Below are positions 60,539-64,000 of a DNA stretch of 64,000 nt, one piece after another. The position numbers were made by a program, and so were the translations under genes. The notes under the pieces are model-generated. The model did not search any database, was not told the DNA's origin, and saw nothing but the letters and a program-made list of their open reading frames with translations. This DNA is from JADGRA01 sp052143535 (GTDB taxonomy: Bacteria > Myxococcota > Myxococcia > Myxococcales > Myxococcaceae), in the NCBI GenBank assembly GCA_052143535.1, contig JBKQSS010000041.1:144216-208215 (forward strand), written 5' to 3'. The stretch's first letter is position 1, and the number at the start of each line of letters is the position of its first letter.

Positions 60539-62563
60539 ATGCGCGCTTCGTCCCTCGGCCGTTCCGCCTTGCTGTTGATGCTCAGCTCCTCGCTTTGGGC
60601 GCTGGCGCAGACGCCGCCGGCCGCACCGGCACCGGCGGCCAAGGCCTCGGCCCCGCCGGCCCTCATCCCGAGGGACACCCTCTTCGGAAACCCGGAGCGC
60701 GCCAAGCCCGACCTCTCCCCGGACGGCAAGCGGCTGGCTTGGCTTGCCCCGGACAAGAAGGACGTGTTGCAAGTGTGGGTGAAGACGGTGGGCAAGGACG
60801 ACGACGCGGTCGTCACCGCCGACAAGAAGCGCGGCATCCGCCAGTACTTCTGGGCCGAGGACTCCAACACCGTCCTGTACCTGCAGGACTCGGACGGTGA
60901 TGAGAATTACCACGTCTACGCGGTGGACTTGACCGCCAAAAGCGTGCGCGACCTCACCCCCTTCCAGGGCATTCGCGCCAGCCTGGTTGCCACCAGCTAC
61001 AAGCTTCCCGGGCGGATTCTGGTGAATATGAATCTCCGCAACCGGCAACTCTTCGACGTCTACCGAGTGGAGTTGAAGACGGGTGCCCTGGAGCTCGACA
61101 CCACCAACCCGGGCGACGTCGCTGACTGGGCCGCCACCGATGACCTCTTCGTCAAGGGCGCCCAGGCCAGCCTCCCCGACGGCAGCACCGAGCTGCGGGT
61201 GCGCGACTCAGCCAAGTCGCCCTGGCACGTGCTTTTGGCCGCCCCGGCCACGGAAAACCTGCAGCTGATGGACTTCAGCAAGGACGGCTCCTCGGCCTAC
61301 CTCATCAGCTCGCTCGGCCAGGACACGGCGCGGGTGGTGCAGCGCTCGGTGAAGACGGGCGCGGAGAAGGTGGTGGCCCAGAGTGCCGCCTCGGACGCGA
61401 CGGACGTTGCCATTCACCCCGTCAACCACGTGGTGCAGGCGGTGGCGTTCGACCCGGGCATGCCCTTCTGGATGGTGGTGGACGAGTCGGTGCGGCCGGA
61501 CTTCGATGCCTTGGCCAAGGCTTCGGCCGGGGCGTTCAAAATTGTTTCCCGGGACCGGGCCGACAAGACGTGGCTGGTCGCCTACACGCTCGACCAGGGC
61601 GGGGTGCGCTACTACCGCTGGGACCGGGCCACCAAGACGGCGCAATTCATGTTTTCCGCCCAGCCCAAGCTGGACAGCGCGCCGCTGGTGACGATGACGG
61701 CGGTGGAGTTTCCGGCTCGAGACGGGCTCAAGCTTCGTGGCTACTTGAGCCGGCCCCTCAACGCCTCGGGGCCCGGCCCGCTGGTGCTTTTCGTGCACGG
61801 GGGCCCCTGGAGCAGGGACTTCTGGGGTTACAACCCTTACCCCCAGTGGCTGGCCAACCGCGGCTACAGCGTCTTGCAAGTCAACTACCGGGGCAGCACC
61901 GGTTTCGGGAAGGCCTTCCTCCACGCCGGGGACAAACAGTGGGGAAAGAAGATGCACACGGACCTCATCGACGCTGTTGACTGGGCGGTGAAGACGGGCG
62001 TGGCGGACCCGAAGCAGCTGGCCATCATGGGAGGCAGCTACGGCGGCTACGCGGCGCTGGCCGGCGCCACCTTCACCCCGGACGTCTTCCGCGCCTCGGT
62101 GGACATTGTCGGCCCAAGCAACCTCCTCACCCTTCTGGCCACCATCCCGCCCTACTGGAAGACGGCCAAGTCCACCTTCAACGTGCGGCTCGGAAACCCC
62201 GATGACCCGAAAGACGCTGCCTACCTGCACGAGGTGTCACCGCTCTTCTCGGTGGACAAAATCCGCATCCCCATTCTCATTGGCCAGGGAGCCAATGACC
62301 CGCGGGTGAAGGTGGCCGAGTCCGAGCAAATTGTGGCGGCGATGGAGAAGAAGGGGCTCGCCGTCACCTACGTTTTGTACCCGGACGAGGGGCATGGCTT
62401 CGCCCGCCCGGAGAACCGCATTGACTTCAACGCGAGGGCCGAACTCTTCCTGCAGAAGTACCTCGGGGGCCGGGCCGAGCCGCTGCCGGGAGACAAAATT
62501 CCCGGTTCCACCGCGGTGGTGAAGGTGGTGGAGGCGAAGCCGGCGCCACAGGCGGCCCGCTAG
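60539..62563 (+). CDS. S9 family (prolyl oligopeptidase-type) secreted peptidase
   Basis: A 674-residue exported peptidase. After a signal peptide and an Ala/Pro stretch comes a beta-propeller (residues about 45-420), then the alpha/beta-hydrolase domain with Ser500 (GGSYGGYA), Asp587 (GANDPRV) and His619 (EGHGF). It probably hydrolyses short peptides after Pro or Ala. ATG at 60539. The gene is intact: an IS4-type element begins 3 bp after its stop codon. Confidence 0.93.
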   Translation: MRASSLGRSALLLMLSSSLWALAQTPPAAPAPAAKASAPPALIPRDTLFGNPERAKPDLSPDGKRLAWLAPDKKDVLQVWVKTVGKDDDAVVTADKKRGIRQYFWAEDSNTVLYLQDSDGDENYHVYAVDLTAKSVRDLTPFQGIRASLVATSYKLPGRILVNMNLRNRQLFDVYRVELKTGALELDTTNPGDVADWAATDDLFVKGAQASLPDGSTELRVRDSAKSPWHVLLAAPATENLQLMDFSKDGSSAYLISSLGQDTARVVQRSVKTGAEKVVAQSAASDATDVAIHPVNHVVQAVAFDPGMPFWMVVDESVRPDFDALAKASAGAFKIVSRDRADKTWLVAYTLDQGGVRYYRWDRATKTAQFMFSAQPKLDSAPLVTMTAVEFPARDGLKLRGYLSRPLNASGPGPLVLFVHGGPWSRDFWGYNPYPQWLANRGYSVLQVNYRGSTGFGKAFLHAGDKQWGKKMHTDLIDAVDWAVKTGVADPKQLAIMGGSYGGYAALAGATFTPDVFRASVDIVGPSNLLTLLATIPPYWKTAKSTFNVRLGNPDDPKDAAYLHEVSPLFSVDKIRIPILIGQGANDPRVKVAESEQIVAAMEKKGLAVTYVLYPDEGHGFARPENRIDFNARAELFLQKYLGGRAEPLPGDKIPGSTAVVKVVEAKPAPQAAR

Positions 62564-62566
62564 GCG

Positions 62567-62586
62567 CAATGCCGATCAGTTAGCAG
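62567..62586 (+). repeat. IS left terminal inverted repeat
   Basis: Begins CAATGCCGATCAGTTAG. Compared with the reverse complement of the right end, it matches at 16 of 20 positions, with differences at positions 9, 13, 18 and 19. Confidence 0.8.
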
Positions 62587-62647
62587 GGCCTTGTGCGGGT
62601 CTGGGAGGGGATCATAGTGCGGCGATCGCTCGGATGGGGGTCGCCGC

Positions 62648-63991
62648 ATGGGGTTGGAGGAGGCCTTTTCGGCTGTTCCGGGGTTTTTGCCCGGGAATTT
62701 CGACCAGTTCGCACGGCACTTGAATCCGGAGTGGATTGAGGACGCGCTCATCGCCACTGGGACGGCCTCGATGCGGCGACGCCGGCTCCCGGCGGACCAG
62801 GTGCTGTGGCTGGTAGTGGGGATGGCGCTAATGCGCAACGAATCCATTGAGCGCGTGGCGGCGCTGCTCAGTATCGCGTTGCCGTCGACCACGGGTCGGC
62901 TTGTCGCTCCGAGCGCATTGGCCCAAGCGCGTCAGCGATTGGGTGATGAGCCGGTGGAGTACGTCTTCTCGGCAACTGGCGCGGAGTGGTCTGCCCGAAG
63001 CGCAGAAGCACACCGCTGGAGAGGACTCGGCCTGTACGCGCTGGACGGAAGTACGATTCGTGTTCCGGACTCGTACGAGAACTGGACTGAATTCGGTGGG
63101 CAGGACGGTAACGGCAAGCGAGCGGGGAGCGCCTATCCAACGGTCCGGGTAGTGGGCCTGATGGCGGTCCGGTCGCACACGCTCGCCGCGATGCGAATAG
63201 GCACGTTTGCAACGGGGGAAGTCTCACTCGCCAGAGAGATTTGGCCGGCTATCCCCAACGACTCTCTGACCATCGTGGACCGAAACTTCCTCGTCGCGGC
63301 CGACTTGAATCAGCTCTGTGGCGACGGCACCAATCGCCACTGGCTGACGCGGGCAAAGAGGACGACGCACTTGAAAACGCTTCAGCGTTTCGGCCCAGGT
63401 GATGAGCTCGTGGAGATTCAGCTCTCGGCCGAGACCCGCCGGGTGAACCCGGGCCTGCCCAAGAAGTGGGTCGCCCGAGCGATTCGTTACGAGCGTAAGG
63501 GGTTTCCCCCATCGACCCTGCTGACGTCACTCACGGACGCAGCAAAGTATCCACGGAAGGAAGTCGTCGGCCTGTACCACGAGAGGTGGGAGATCGAACT
63601 CGGCTACGACGAGATCAAGACGCACATGCTCGCCCGAGAAGAGGCAATCCGAAGCCGAAAGCCCACTGGCGTACGTCAGGAGCTGTGGGCCATCGGGCTC
63701 GCTTACAACCTGGTCCGCGTCGAGATGGAGCGTGCGGCGGACGAGGCCGGAGTGCCGCCGACGCGCATCAGCTTCGTCAATGCCCTTTCCATGATTTGCC
63801 ATGCCTGGGTGGTCTGGTCGACGCCTCCACAGGCACCTGGCCGAATTCCTGACGCGCTCACTGACCTCCGTCAGCGGCTCCGCTTGCTGCTGCTCCCAGA
63901 GCGTCGGCCGGAACGCACTTTCCCCAGAGCCGTGAAGATAAAGATGAGCAATTACGACAAGAAGTGGACTCGAAGGTCGCCCCCTAAGTGA
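62648..63991 (+). CDS. IS4-family transposase
   Basis: A 447-residue DDE transposase. Catalytic residues fit the IS4 pattern: Asp133 (YALDGSTIRVPD), Asp211 (TIVDRNFL) and Glu317 within YHERWEIELGYDEIK, an exact Y-x2-R-x3-E-x6-K (YREK) signature. The full reading frame is open, so it may be active. An N-terminal helical region (about 1-110) is usual for the family. ATG at 62648. Confidence 0.93.
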   Translation: MGLEEAFSAVPGFLPGNFDQFARHLNPEWIEDALIATGTASMRRRRLPADQVLWLVVGMALMRNESIERVAALLSIALPSTTGRLVAPSALAQARQRLGDEPVEYVFSATGAEWSARSAEAHRWRGLGLYALDGSTIRVPDSYENWTEFGGQDGNGKRAGSAYPTVRVVGLMAVRSHTLAAMRIGTFATGEVSLAREIWPAIPNDSLTIVDRNFLVAADLNQLCGDGTNRHWLTRAKRTTHLKTLQRFGPGDELVEIQLSAETRRVNPGLPKKWVARAIRYERKGFPPSTLLTSLTDAAKYPRKEVVGLYHERWEIELGYDEIKTHMLAREEAIRSRKPTGVRQELWAIGLAYNLVRVEMERAADEAGVPPTRISFVNALSMICHAWVVWSTPPQAPGRIPDALTDLRQRLRLLLLPERRPERTFPRAVKIKMSNYDKKWTRRSPPK

Positions 63992-64000
63992 ACGGCATTG
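63981..64000 (-). repeat. IS right terminal inverted repeat
   Basis: The window ends CCTAAGTGAACGGCATTG, whose reverse complement starts CAATGCCGTTCACTTAG and pairs with the left end. It begins within the last codons of the transposase. Confidence 0.8.

Larger units (their letters stand above)
62567..64000 (+). mobile_element. IS4-family insertion sequence
   Basis: A copy of an IS4-family element of about 1.43 kb, bounded by imperfect terminal inverted repeats (16 of the first 20 bases match) and carrying one transposase gene in the forward direction. The right repeat ends exactly at the window edge, so the target-site duplication and the precise outer ends cannot be read. It has landed 3 bp after the stop of the S9 peptidase gene and so leaves that coding region intact. 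Confidence 0.85.

Overview
The window reads as chromosomal DNA from a GC-rich delta-proteobacterium of the myxobacterial type. I infer this from uniformly high GC coding regions, a sigma factor resembling the Myxococcales-specific ECF family beside a Ser/Thr protein kinase, a C-terminal tail resembling MYXO-CTERM, many secreted and lipid-anchored hydrolases, and frequent GTG/TTG starts. It carries about 55 protein genes. I saw no tRNA, rRNA or CRISPR array.

Layout. 73-2660: a secreted DUF3761-repeat protein and a DUF885 metallopeptidase-like protein. 2810-10353: a peptide-ligase/transglutaminase locus. An alpha-E protein and a circularly permuted ATP-grasp ligase overlap ATGA; diverging from them are a 1088-residue transglutaminase-DUF2126 protein and a fusion of a degenerate class II amidotransferase domain to a transglutaminase. 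10364-16266: reductase, small lipoprotein, and a tight four-gene operon (outer-membrane protein, cupredoxin, membrane Ser/Thr kinase with an anti-sigma-like zinc finger, sigma factor) that looks like an envelope signalling system. 16414-27032: mostly single genes (ferritin-like protein, response regulator, oligoribonuclease, thioesterase, VWA lipoprotein, Dps, YXWGXW protein, STAS-like protein under a Fur-like box, aldo/keto reductase, His-tailed DMT transporter, LysM protein).

27230-39826: secreted or lipid-anchored enzymes (penicillin acylase family, M24 peptidase, esterase, EXORDIUM-like protein with a MYXO-CTERM-like tail), a two-gene agmatine-to-putrescine operon (N-carbamoylputrescine amidase and agmatine deiminase) and a MocR-type regulator. 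40180-45207: an exbB-exbD-tonB-receptor operon whose genes all overlap; the receptor itself carries a TonB C-terminal domain at its N-terminus. 45188-49696: PAP2 phosphatase, two tandem DUF5076 paralogues, a B3/B4-domain protein, a one-HKD phospholipase-D-like protein, a 14-Cys copper-storage-like protein and a YheT-like hydrolase.

49784-62563: a perfect 16-bp palindrome just before a three-gene heavy-metal RND efflux operon with 4-bp overlaps, then a zinc metallopeptidase, an acyl-CoA synthetase, a second TolC-family protein, a dienelactone hydrolase and an S9 peptidase. 62567-64000: an IS4-family element with terminal inverted repeats, inserted 3 bp after the peptidase stop codon and reaching the window edge.

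Starts were moved from the longest frame wherever a Shine-Dalgarno sequence, signal peptide or family alignment argued for it. Functions rest on motif recognition by eye, without database searches.
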